The notes under the pieces were generated by a model. That model had not been told where the DNA came from, did not search any database, and saw nothing but the letters and a program-made list of their open reading frames with translations. The position numbers and the translations under genes are program-made. This document shows positions 15,263-23,613 of a DNA stretch of 47,575 bases, one piece after another. This DNA comes from Chlorobiota bacterium (lineage in GTDB: Bacteria > Bacteroidota > Bacteroidia > Bacteroidales > F082). The first letter of the stretch is position 1. Each line of letters opens with the position of its first letter. The DNA is taken from assembly GCA_030596395.1 (NCBI GenBank), contig JAUVKF010000018.1:1-47575 (forward strand), given 5' to 3'.

Positions 15263-16816
15263 TCAATCAGGTTGATGTTGAGGACGTAATAAATCATTTA
15301 TTGTTTTTACCGGGTTAAAAGTGATCAATGGTGTTTCAACAAAAACAGTGATCCAGTCAGCCATGGCACCATTCCACAATCCAGGTAATTCCTGTGCTTT
15401 TAAATCCTTCCCGTCTTTCGATTTTGTGGAAATGAAGCCTGTTTCCGGATCAATGAATTCGTGAAGGTCGAAATTATTCCCTTTGAAATCTTTAACACCA
15501 CAAACCAGGTCAACCGGGTTAAAATGAGTTGATTGATGAACAATTTCTTTTTGGTGTTCGTCTGAAAAATCAATTTGCGAAGCTTCCACAATTTGCAACG
15601 ATTCGAAATCATTTTCGTCAATCACCCAGAATGGCCCCCCACCGGGTTCACCCTCATTTTTCACCATTCCGCAAATACGCATTGGCCTGTTCATCTTATT
15701 GTAGAGGAAATCAATTTGCTCCATCTTATCATATCCTTCATAAGCATCAGGTATGAAAATATTCATTTCTTTTTCAGCGAATTTCTTTATTTGTTTCAGT
15801 TCTTCGTCAAGTAAGTTGCCATCCTCGAGCATTTCAAGGAATTGAAAGTTCTGTTCCTGAAGTTTGAACAATAAACCGCCGATCACTTTTTTATAGAGAA
15901 AAGTTTCTCCTTTTAGACGGTCGGGAACGATATTGTCGATGTTCTTTATGAAAATAATTTCACCTCTTAAATCATTTAAATTTTCAATTAACGCACCATG
16001 TCCGCCGGGTCGGAACAAAAGACTGCCATCCGGATTTCGGAACGGTTCATTAGCCGGATCAACAGCTATGGTATCTGTCGAAGGTTTCTGTTGCGAAAAG
16101 CCAATGTCATATTTAACATCAAAACGATTTTCATACTTCGGTTTTTTGCTGTTGATGGCATCATTAAATTTCCCCTGGTGTTCGGGTGAAACTGTTAAAT
16201 GCACGCGCGAGATGTTTTCTTTATCGTTAGCATAATGTGCACCCTCAACCATGTGTTCTTCAACAGCAAGGCGGGCTTCATCCTTATAATCATGAAACTT
16301 GAGCAATCCTTTTGGCAATGAAGTATAGCCCAAGCCCTTATCCATTAAGAAAAATTCAAGAATGGTGTTATAGGCTTTTGTTTCCAGCAATTGATCTAAA
16401 GAATACCCTGCTTCAGCAAGTGTGCTTTTTAACTGATCATAAAAAGCGAATTTATGAATGTTTGTAAAGAAATAAAAAGGGGAATTAAACGATTGATCAG
16501 CTTCATATTTTGAAATGTCATCAGGTGATCCTCCATATGATTCCATAAACTCAAACAAGGTTTTGAACATACGGCTGGCTGCACCCGAAGCCGGAACAAA
16601 CTTCAATATCATATAATCAGAATAATGCTCATCGAAATAAGCAGCAAGATCTGAAGCATCTGCATCAGAATACTGGTGTAATCCTTTTGCAGGAGTTGCA
16701 GGAGCAGCAAGGTTGATAAATGGAAAACCCAACTTAAAGTGATTGATCTGTAATTCGATGGCTTCGGTTGACTGGCCTTTAGCTTCTATTTGTTTGAGGT
16801 CTTTATCGTTGAACAT
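15263..16816 (-). CDS. DUF4301 family protein (possible nucleotidyltransferase-like fold)
   Basis: This 517-residue cytosolic protein lacks a signal peptide and matches the Bacteroidota family DUF4301 over its whole length. Two glycine-rich motifs stand out: FVPASGAASRMFKT (residues 73-86) and LFRPGGHGALIENLNDL in the middle. They resemble the nucleotide-binding signatures of sugar-1-phosphate nucleotidyltransferases. An NTP-sugar activity is therefore possible but is inference; no function is established to my knowledge. A TATTTTTG element on the minus strand (16844-16851), overlapping the end of the GH97 region, is a likely promoter. Confidence 0.85.
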   Translation of the reverse strand: MFNDKDLKQIEAKGQSTEAIELQINHFKLGFPFINLAAPATPAKGLHQYSDADASDLAAYFDEHYSDYMILKFVPASGAASRMFKTLFEFMESYGGSPDDISKYEADQSFNSPFYFFTNIHKFAFYDQLKSTLAEAGYSLDQLLETKAYNTILEFFLMDKGLGYTSLPKGLLKFHDYKDEARLAVEEHMVEGAHYANDKENISRVHLTVSPEHQGKFNDAINSKKPKYENRFDVKYDIGFSQQKPSTDTIAVDPANEPFRNPDGSLLFRPGGHGALIENLNDLRGEIIFIKNIDNIVPDRLKGETFLYKKVIGGLLFKLQEQNFQFLEMLEDGNLLDEELKQIKKFAEKEMNIFIPDAYEGYDKMEQIDFLYNKMNRPMRICGMVKNEGEPGGGPFWVIDENDFESLQIVEASQIDFSDEHQKEIVHQSTHFNPVDLVCGVKDFKGNNFDLHEFIDPETGFISTKSKDGKDLKAQELPGLWNGAMADWITVFVETPLITFNPVKTINDLLRPQHQPD

Positions 16817-16854
16817 GCTGTGTAGATTTTATTTTAAGGAGTGCAAAAATAGTA

Positions 16855-18819
16855 TTATTCGGAATCGAAATGCGGACTAATAATGGCAACCCAACCACCA
16901 CCTTTAGCAAGTTTGACAGACAACTCAGTTTCGTTTGAAATAATTTGTTCGAGTGTTTGATAATCAAATGCTTGCCGGTTGGCATTCCTTCCGTCTTGCC
17001 AGACCATTAATTTATAGTTCCCACTTTCGAGGAAGTTAAAAGATAATTTAATGTTCCTCATATCCCAGTCGGTCATACCGCCTACAAACCACTTGCTGCC
17101 TTTTTTCCTTGCCATCAAAATATAATCCGAAACCTTTGCATCGAGTACAATTGTTGTATCCCATATTGTGGGGACCTGTGAAAGAAAAACCATGGCATCT
17201 TTTTCTTTCATGTAATTGGAAGGGCTATCCGACAGCATCTGTAAAGGGCTTTCAAATACAACATACATGGCCAGTTGGTGGCATCGGGTACCCTGGCTCA
17301 TGGGCTTTCCCCACACCGGTCTGAAATTCTCTTTTGTGGCATTGATCATCGCGCCGGGGGTGTAATCCATCGGCCCTGCCACCATCCGGATGAAAGGCAG
17401 GGTAACATCATGTTCGGGATTGGCTTTGTTTCCCCATTTGTTTTGTTCCAGTCCGGCAACGCCCTCACGGGTGATCACGTTGGGAAAAGCCCGGCGCAAG
17501 CCTGCAGGTTTGTACGCCCCGTGAAAATCAACCAGCAAATGGTGCTTCGCTGCTTTACGGGCAACTTTCCAATAATAGTCAACCATCCACTGGTCATCAC
17601 GCTGCATAAAGTCCACTTTGATGCCTTTCACACCCCATTGCTCAAACTGTTCAAGTGCTTCGTCAAGTTGGTCATCCAACGCTTTCCATGTTACCCAAAG
17701 GATTACACCCACATCTTTACTGTTTGCATAGCTTAGGATTTCGGACAGATCAACTTCCTCTTTAATCTTTAAAACATCTTCAAGATAATACCATCCCTCA
17801 TCCAGAATGATGTATTCAATGCCGTAATCATGGGCAAAATCAATGAAGTATTTGTAGGTTTCTGTATTCACCCCCGCTTTGAAATCCACACCATACACAT
17901 TCAGCGCATTCCACCAGTCCCAGGCTACTTTACCGGGTTTGATCCACGAAACATCATCCAACTGCAGCGGCCGTGCGAGTTTCCAGATCATTTCCGACTG
18001 AGCCAGATCTTTGTCTTCCCGGGTGATGATCATAACACGCCAGGGAAATTCACGTTTGCCATTTGTTTTAGCCAGGTAGGGGGCATGTTTTGTTACTTTC
18101 ACGTCCCGGTCACCGGTTTGTTTGGTTACCAACGGATAACCAGCGAATTTGCCTTTCAGTCCGTAAGGGTTTTCTTTGATCCCTGTAAGGAACATGCCGG
18201 GGTAATCATAAAGGTCTGCTTCGGATATAAATACTTTTTTACCGCCACCCAGGTCGACCAGTGTACCTGTGGAACAAAATCGGGAAGGTGTGATTGTTGA
18301 CAGTTGAATATACTTGTATTCCCTTTCCTGGTGCGAGTACATGCTTTCCTCTTCAGGGAACCAGATAAAATGATCATTGGAGAAGTTGAAATTAGCCTGT
18401 TCGTTGAGCACGACCACTGAATCACGAAGCCGGGTAACCCAGTGCCAGGCAATGCCGTCATCATAAGCCCTGAAAACAAGGCTGTAGCTGTCTTTGAAAT
18501 CGAGGGTCATTTCGTTGAAACTGTCTTTAACCAATTTGTATTTCCGCGGGATAACCGGCCTGAGAATTTCATTGATACTTCGCCGGTGCACTTTTTTTAC
18601 CCGTGCCTGTTCACCCATTGTCAGTCCGTTGTCAAGTTCCATAGAAATAGCTGAAGGCGAAATGATTTGCTGTCCGTCCATCGAAACAGAGTAGGTAAGG
18701 ATACTGCTAACCGATACTTTTACTGTTAATGTCCTGTCTGGAGAGGAGAAGGTGTGTTCTTTTGCATTAATCGTGCCGATGAAAAGAAAAATCAAAAAAA
18801 GTGTAGCGTATTTTTTCAT
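16855..18819 (-). CDS. GH97 family alpha-glycosidase (alpha-galactosidase-like subtype)
   Basis: This 654-residue secreted enzyme has a signal peptide covering residues 1-19. The N-terminal beta-sandwich (about 20-280), catalytic barrel (about 285-560) and C-terminal sheet are in GH97 order. GH97 contains the inverting alpha-glucosidase SusB and retaining alpha-galactosidases such as BT1871. Here the segment VKGIKVDFMQRDD places an Asp (Asp403) at the position of the retaining nucleophile, and REGVAGLEQNKWG supplies candidate acid/base glutamates. A retaining alpha-galactosidase-like activity is therefore favoured. No susC/susD pair is adjacent, so the gene is not in a visible polysaccharide utilisation locus. 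The start is the ATG followed by KKY. Confidence 0.92.
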   Translation of the reverse strand: MKKYATLFLIFLFIGTINAKEHTFSSPDRTLTVKVSVSSILTYSVSMDGQQIISPSAISMELDNGLTMGEQARVKKVHRRSINEILRPVIPRKYKLVKDSFNEMTLDFKDSYSLVFRAYDDGIAWHWVTRLRDSVVVLNEQANFNFSNDHFIWFPEEESMYSHQEREYKYIQLSTITPSRFCSTGTLVDLGGGKKVFISEADLYDYPGMFLTGIKENPYGLKGKFAGYPLVTKQTGDRDVKVTKHAPYLAKTNGKREFPWRVMIITREDKDLAQSEMIWKLARPLQLDDVSWIKPGKVAWDWWNALNVYGVDFKAGVNTETYKYFIDFAHDYGIEYIILDEGWYYLEDVLKIKEEVDLSEILSYANSKDVGVILWVTWKALDDQLDEALEQFEQWGVKGIKVDFMQRDDQWMVDYYWKVARKAAKHHLLVDFHGAYKPAGLRRAFPNVITREGVAGLEQNKWGNKANPEHDVTLPFIRMVAGPMDYTPGAMINATKENFRPVWGKPMSQGTRCHQLAMYVVFESPLQMLSDSPSNYMKEKDAMVFLSQVPTIWDTTIVLDAKVSDYILMARKKGSKWFVGGMTDWDMRNIKLSFNFLESGNYKLMVWQDGRNANRQAFDYQTLEQIISNETELSVKLAKGGGWVAIISPHFDSE

Positions 18820-18975
18820 TGGTTTTAAAGAAATTATTCGTTAATTATATGAAGTAAAATTCAGTAATATTCCGTGTCAGTTAAGAAAAACCCCTTTATT
18901 TTTATGAATAATTATCCACATTTCTTTAAGGAAACAGAATCAAAGAATTAAGCTAAAAAAGCCTTACAGTATTTG

Positions 18976-19005
18976 TTGGTAAAATAAGAATAAATATTAT
19001 TTTTG
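18976..19005 (+). promoter_or_regulatory. Promoter of the tRNA-Leu pair
   Basis: TTG at 18976-18978, a 19-bp spacer and TATTTTTG at 18998-19005 match the Bacteroidota promoter consensus. Transcription would start just before the first tRNA (19018). Confidence 0.65.
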
Positions 19006-19017
19006 CAGCCGCTAAAA

Positions 19018-19101
19018 GCCCAGGTGGCGGAAATGGTAGACGCGCATGGTTGAGGGCCATGTTCATGCAAGTGAGTGCAAGTTCGATTCTTGTCCTGGGC
19101 A
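19018..19101 (+). tRNA. tRNA-Leu (GAG anticodon)
   Basis: An 84-nt type II tRNA. Acceptor stem GCCCAGG (19018-19024) pairs with CCTGGGC (19094-19100), and the discriminator is A. The anticodon arm CATGG-TTGAGGG-CCATG gives anticodon GAG. A variable arm (TTCATGCAAGTGA) and T arm (GTTCGATTC) are present. CCA is not fully encoded (ACA follows). It reads CUC/CUU. Confidence 0.95.
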
Positions 19102-19185
19102 CAAGTGGGATTGAAGATTTTTGATTTATGATATTAGATGTATTCACACATCAAAAATCGAAAATCACAAATCACAAATCAAAAA

Positions 19186-19269
19186 GCCCAAGTGGCGAAA
19201 TTGGTAGACGCGCTGGTTTCAGGGACCAGTGACCGCAAGGTCGTGTAAGTTCGAGTCTTATCTTGGGTA
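19186..19269 (+). tRNA. tRNA-Leu (CAG anticodon)
   Basis: An 84-nt type II tRNA. Acceptor stem GCCCAAG (19186-19192) pairs with CTTGGGT (19262-19268, one G-U pair), and the discriminator is A. The anticodon arm CTGGT-TTCAGGG-ACCAG gives CAG, which reads CUG. The long variable arm is GACCGCAAGGTC. It shares the leucine tRNA core with the gene 84 bp upstream, and the spacer carries degenerate GATTTTTGATT/AATCACAAATC repeats. Confidence 0.95.
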
Positions 19270-19270
19270 C

Positions 19271-19307
19271 AAAGTCATCTGGTAAATATCGGGTGACTTT
19301 TTGTTTT
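19271..19307 (+). terminator. Intrinsic terminator after the tRNA-Leu pair
   Basis: AAAGTCA (19271-19277) pairs with TGACTTT (19294-19300), followed by a T-rich run (TTTTTGTTTT), directly after the second tRNA. Confidence 0.78.
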
Positions 19308-19374
19308 AGCTATCCTGAATAAATCTCACTTTAAGTTTATAGAGTAACTTTACATTGAGTAATATGTAACTATT

Positions 19375-19758
19375 TTGATTCATTCAACTGTTGCCGATCT
19401 CTTGGTGCTTATCCATCTTGCATTTATCATTTTCGTGATATTTGGAGGTATCCTGATTTTTAAATGGAGATGGATTATTTATCTGCATATCCCTGCGGTG
19501 ATATGGGCTGCACTGATCGAATTTAAAGGATGGATATGCCCCTTAACACCCTGGGAAAACCAACTCAGGCAGGCTGGGGGAGAGGCGGGATACACCGGCG
19601 GGTTTATTGAACATTATATTATTCCGATTATCTATCCTGACAAACTCACCCTGGAAACACAAATCATTTTCGGCATTTTTGTAATCGTGATTAATGTTAT
19701 TATTTACAGTTGGGTGTTTTATCGCTTTTTTAAGATGACGAAAGCAGGTACTGAATAG
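19375..19758 (+). CDS. DUF2784 family integral membrane protein
   Basis: This 127-residue protein has three to four hydrophobic helices (about 6-28, 34-50, 98-120). The DUF2784 pattern ADLLVLIHLAFIIFVIFGG, WICPLTPWENQLR and FIEHYIIPIIYP is present. It should sit in the inner membrane; no function is established. No ATG precedes the conserved part. The TTG at 19375 gives exactly the usual N-terminus (M-I-H-S-T-V-A-D-L), so TTG is taken as start. It is transcribed alone, followed by a long palindrome. Confidence 0.85.
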   Translation: MIHSTVADLLVLIHLAFIIFVIFGGILIFKWRWIIYLHIPAVIWAALIEFKGWICPLTPWENQLRQAGGEAGYTGGFIEHYIIPIIYPDKLTLETQIIFGIFVIVINVIIYSWVFYRFFKMTKAGTE

Positions 19759-19792
19759 TTTTTACCGTATCGGATGTTGATGCTCTGCCATT

Positions 19793-19953
19793 ATACCAAT
19801 TTGATCCCAAAATGATGTATAAAGAAATTGGAATATTTTTCTCTGTATTTAGGCAAAAAACTTTTGCATAGCAGCGCTACGGAACATTTTTTTAACGCCA
19901 ATACAGAGAAAAATAAACGATTTATATGCGTCATTTTGGGGTTAATTTGGTAT
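19793..19953. repeat. Long imperfect inverted repeat C (about 160 bp)
   Basis: Left arm ATACCAATTTGATCCCAAAA (19793-19812) pairs with the right-end TTTTGGGGTTAATTTGGTAT (19934-19953). ATTTTTCTCTGTATT pairs with AATACAGAGAAAAAT, and the centre GCATAGCAGCGCTACGG forms a small stem-loop. The central GCATAGC/GTAGC-type motif is also at the centre of the palindrome at 349-512. It ends at the stop codon of the convergent WG-repeat gene, so it may serve as a bidirectional terminator. Confidence 0.78.
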
Positions 19954-20954
19954 TAATCATTAATTTTTGTAAAATCATGAACAGAGCTAAACTGGGGTTT
20001 AAGAATAAAATTTCCATTTTTATCAATAAAACCCCAATAACCTTTTATTTTAATACGGGCCAGGCCATTAGAGAAACAGTTTGTGGGTTCGGTTTTTCTC
20101 GACCAATCTATTATCTGGAAGTTCTTATCAATATAATACCACGTTTTCTTGATTTTAGCCATAGCCATTCCATCATGAAATTCATAAGCTTTATCAAAAA
20201 ATGGTTCTTGCAGCCAATTGCCATCTCTGTCAACATAACCCCACTTATCATCCTGCCTTACTGAAATAACACCTTCCGTATAATCCTTGCCGGCATCAAA
20301 TTCAGGAGGGATAACAATTTTGAAATTTTTATCAATATATCCCCATTTTTCACCTTTCTGAACTTTTGTTAATCCATCCGAGAATATTTTTACTATCCTG
20401 TAGTTGACCGGATTTGTTAATGCCTTTCCTTCTTTATCGATAAAGTACCATACTCCTTCGATTCTAACCATTGCAATATCTCCGTGAAAGGAGTATGCCA
20501 TTTCGAATCTGGGTTCAATCAGCCAGTTATTATTTTCGTCAATATAGCCCCATAACTTCTTAAACTGTACAGGAAACAATCCTTCGGAAAAGTCTTTTGC
20601 CTCATCATAAGCCGCTTCAATTACCAAATTCAAAGTGGTATCAATGAATCCTATTTTCTTGCGGACTTTTACCCTGGCATATCCGTTTTTGAAATTTCGG
20701 ATCACTTTATAACTTTTGTTTACAGTCTTAATTTCACCGGTTTTGTCAATATAGAAGGAATTAGCGCCTATCTCGATTCGTGCAAAACCACTATAAAACC
20801 GCCAGGCTGAAGTAAATTGGGGTTTGATCACCCAGTTCCCTTCCATATCAATATAACCCCACAAACTTCCGCTTTTAACCGGTGCTAAATAATCCTGGGC
20901 GTTTAAAACTCCTGCGAAAATAGTGATCAACGAAACAATGGCTAATTTTTTCAT
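19953..20954 (-). CDS. Secreted WG-repeat protein 1
   Basis: This 333-residue protein has a signal peptide (cleavage near residue 19, NAQ) and about eight WG (KWG) repeats, such as LWGYIDMEGNWVIKPQF and YWGFIDKNGNFILKPQF, spaced about 40 residues. WG repeats form a beta-rich solenoid or propeller used for binding; no enzyme domain is present. The repeats cover almost the whole mature protein. A second WG-repeat gene lies 130 bp upstream on the same strand. Periplasmic or outer-surface location is inferred from the signal. Confidence 0.88.
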   Translation of the reverse strand: MKKLAIVSLITIFAGVLNAQDYLAPVKSGSLWGYIDMEGNWVIKPQFTSAWRFYSGFARIEIGANSFYIDKTGEIKTVNKSYKVIRNFKNGYARVKVRKKIGFIDTTLNLVIEAAYDEAKDFSEGLFPVQFKKLWGYIDENNNWLIEPRFEMAYSFHGDIAMVRIEGVWYFIDKEGKALTNPVNYRIVKIFSDGLTKVQKGEKWGYIDKNFKIVIPPEFDAGKDYTEGVISVRQDDKWGYVDRDGNWLQEPFFDKAYEFHDGMAMAKIKKTWYYIDKNFQIIDWSRKTEPTNCFSNGLARIKIKGYWGFIDKNGNFILKPQFSSVHDFTKIND

Positions 20955-21084
20955 TTGTTTGATTTTTTATAGATAATGGTATGATAATAATGATCTTGTG
21001 CTGTATATCACTATGCTGTAAATAAATTGATTATTGAATTTACGGTTATGACAAAGTTACTGATTATTCATAATGGCAAAGTTT

Positions 21085-22188
21085 TTATTTGACAACAACC
21101 ACCTCCCCAATAGCTTTATATTCAGGCTGCAAAACCCATTCGCCCTTTTTATTGATTAGCCCCCAGCGTTTGCCCATTTTTACAGCTGCATAACCATTTA
21201 TGAAGGGCTGCGCATCATCAAAAAAAGGCATGATCTCCCAAACACCAGTATTGTTAAGGTAGCCATATTTGCTATTCAGTTTTGCTATGGCTAATCCCTC
21301 TGAAAACCCGAAATATTGATCCGCTACCTTGAAAGAGGAAACTTTTCCTGTAGTATCAACATACGACCAATAGGATTCTGAAAGGCTGTTTTTAACCAGT
21401 GCCATTCCGGCATCTCTGTCGAATCCTTTAACTTTAGCAAACCGGGGCTCAATAATCCATTCACCTTTTTTGTTGATGAAACCAAGTGTATTGTTCCTTA
21501 CACGTACCCAGGTATATCCACCGCTAAAATAACCAACGGTGATATACTCCGGTTCAATAACGATTTTGCCCAATGTATCCACAAAACCAAAGCGTTTGTT
21601 GTTTAATTCAATTGGGGCTAATCCCTCTGTAAAGTGTTTGATATAAGTAATTTCATTGTTTCTTTCAATGAGCGTTTCATTTCCATCTGAATCCAACACG
21701 TAAAACTTCTTTTCTCTTTTACCCAATGCATAGCCAGCATCAAATTCAGTGAGTTCAGAGTAAATAAAGGGTATTGTTAACTTACCCCTGGAGTTTATTG
21801 CTCCCCATTTCCCAGCTTTTTTTTGTCTGAGCATACCCCCACTAAATCCTAATATTTCGTCTTTAAATCCTAATTTCTCTTCGCTCATTTCCCAATCAGT
21901 ATTAAGAAGCTTTATTTTAACTTCAGGTATAATTTCATTACCATCTTTGTCAAAGAGAAGTTTAGGTGTAGTTTTAAAACCTGTTTCGGTTGTCAAAACA
22001 GTTCCGTCTTTCGTACACGGTAAGCCCAGGTACCATTGTGGCGGTATTATTAACTCACCTTTTAAATTCATATAGCCCCACTTCTTTTCCCCTTTGGGAA
22101 TAACTGCTATTCGGTATGTTTGGGCATTTACAGTATAATAAAAGAAACTGAGCAGGAAGAAGCCGGTGAAAAATAATTTTGTTTTCAT
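21085..22188 (-). CDS. Secreted WG-repeat protein 2
   Basis: This 367-residue protein has a signal peptide (residues 1-22, ending NAQ) and a series of WG repeats from KKWGYMNLKGELIIPPQW to RWGLINKKGEWVLQPEY near the C-terminus. Several middle repeats are degenerate (FYVLDSDGNE, YWSYVDTTGK). It is a diverged relative of the neighbouring 333-residue protein. The first repeat begins right after the signal peptide. A binding or scaffold role is inferred; no catalytic motif is seen. Confidence 0.86.
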   Translation of the reverse strand: MKTKLFFTGFFLLSFFYYTVNAQTYRIAVIPKGEKKWGYMNLKGELIIPPQWYLGLPCTKDGTVLTTETGFKTTPKLLFDKDGNEIIPEVKIKLLNTDWEMSEEKLGFKDEILGFSGGMLRQKKAGKWGAINSRGKLTIPFIYSELTEFDAGYALGKREKKFYVLDSDGNETLIERNNEITYIKHFTEGLAPIELNNKRFGFVDTLGKIVIEPEYITVGYFSGGYTWVRVRNNTLGFINKKGEWIIEPRFAKVKGFDRDAGMALVKNSLSESYWSYVDTTGKVSSFKVADQYFGFSEGLAIAKLNSKYGYLNNTGVWEIMPFFDDAQPFINGYAAVKMGKRWGLINKKGEWVLQPEYKAIGEVVVVK

Positions 22189-22253
22189 GATAATTTATTA
22201 CAGGGTTAATACTATTCTTTTGGAATTATCTTTCAATAACGCTATACAACAAT

Positions 22254-23594
22254 CTAATTGACAATAGCAATTCTCATCGTTTCGGAATACCTTTCTGATT
22301 TTAGTTTTAAAAAGTAAATTCCGGGTAATGCTTTCATTCCACTTTCATCACGCCCATTCCATGTAAAGGAATAATTACCTTTCTTATATCTCGTGTTCAT
22401 CAGTGATTTGACTAACTGCCCGAAAGAATTGTACACAGAAAGATTTATATCCACGTCATTTTCTGTTATTTTAAAACTGATTGTGGTTTGGTTACTAAAC
22501 GGATTAGGATAGTTTTGATGAAGAATAAGTGATGGATTATTTGAACCAGCAATATACTCATTAATACTTACTGTTGCCCCTTCAATTCTGACATCATCAA
22601 TGTACCATCCTGCATCAAGGTCGTAATAATCCGAGGTAAAGTAGAATCCTAGTCTAATTGTGGAATCAATAAATGCAGATAGGGGGACGTAAGCCTGTGA
22701 CCATGTTTCATTACTTCCATTATATGGCCCGCCAAATCCGGGAACTGTCTGCCATTCTCCATCATTTACTGAAATCTCAACTTGTCCCAATTCCCCGCCA
22801 TTCATAATATACCAATGCCAGAAAAACAATTCAGGTTGTTGACCTGTTACAGTAGTTAAGGTAATTAATGGACTTACCAAACGTGTGTTTGCATAACTAG
22901 GATAATTTGCATCAAGATCAGTACTGGCACAATTCTGACCGGAATGTGTGTATGAAGGCCCGTTGGAAGGTATGCCGACTTGCCAGAGGCCATTATCAGC
23001 GGACCAATCACCTGTTCCATTCTCAAAATCTTCCGGATTATTAAAAAGTTCATCACCTTCGATTATTTTAAGATCATCAATATACCAACCTTCGCCGAAA
23101 CTAAGATCATTATTTGCAGTAAAATAAAATCCAATTCGTATTGTCTCATCTGTAAATGCTGAGATATCAATACAAACCTGAGTCCAGGTCTGTGAAGTAT
23201 AAATATAATTTCTGGGAGATACAGTTTCCCAGTTAATGCCATCAGTAGATACCTGTATCTTTCCCCAATCACCATACCCAATATCATGATAATGCCAGAA
23301 TTGAAGTCGTATGTATCCAGATGGCAGTGAAATTTGTGGGCTAATTAAGCGAGTATTTGCTGAATATGGATAGTTTGCATCCAAATCAGTACCGGCACAA
23401 TTCTGTCCGGAATGTGTATTCTCAGGGCCTACAATCGGAATGCCGACTTCCCATAATCCGTTATCCGCATACCAGCTGCCCCAGCCCGATTCAAAATCTT
23501 CAAAAAATACAACATCTTTTTCCTGGGCATTTACCGTTAAATGACTTAATGTTATGCCCAGCATAATCATTGAAAAGGTTAGCATTGTTTTCAT
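22254..23594 (-). CDS. T9SS-exported protein with two tandem MAM/jelly-roll-like domains
   Basis: This 446-residue secreted protein has a signal peptide (1-23), then two copies of a roughly 155-residue beta-sandwich domain (about 28-180 and 185-335). Each starts with a FENGTGDWSADNGLWQVGIP-like segment and ends in GWYIDDVRI or GWYIDDLKI. These resemble MAM or 'choice-of-anchor J' carbohydrate- or protein-binding modules. A type A T9SS sorting domain follows (from about 355, LHQNYPNPFSNQTTISF, to the C-terminus). The duplication is also visible in the DNA (22900-23040 against 23375-23515), so it is fairly recent. Adhesion or binding is likely; no enzyme signature is present. Confidence 0.85.
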   Translation of the reverse strand: MKTMLTFSMIMLGITLSHLTVNAQEKDVVFFEDFESGWGSWYADNGLWEVGIPIVGPENTHSGQNCAGTDLDANYPYSANTRLISPQISLPSGYIRLQFWHYHDIGYGDWGKIQVSTDGINWETVSPRNYIYTSQTWTQVCIDISAFTDETIRIGFYFTANNDLSFGEGWYIDDLKIIEGDELFNNPEDFENGTGDWSADNGLWQVGIPSNGPSYTHSGQNCASTDLDANYPSYANTRLVSPLITLTTVTGQQPELFFWHWYIMNGGELGQVEISVNDGEWQTVPGFGGPYNGSNETWSQAYVPLSAFIDSTIRLGFYFTSDYYDLDAGWYIDDVRIEGATVSINEYIAGSNNPSLILHQNYPNPFSNQTTISFKITENDVDINLSVYNSFGQLVKSLMNTRYKKGNYSFTWNGRDESGMKALPGIYFLKLKSERYSETMRIAIVN

Positions 23595-23613
23595 GATAAT
23601 AGATTTAAATTTA

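Noticed and set aside
16855..18819. Polysaccharide utilisation locus around GH97
   Set aside because: No SusC/SusD pair or other glycan enzymes lie next to it; its neighbours are DUF4301 and tRNA genes.
18953..19147. 64-codon minus-strand open frame
   Set aside because: It runs through the tRNA-Leu (GAG) gene; it is a by-product of the tRNA sequence.
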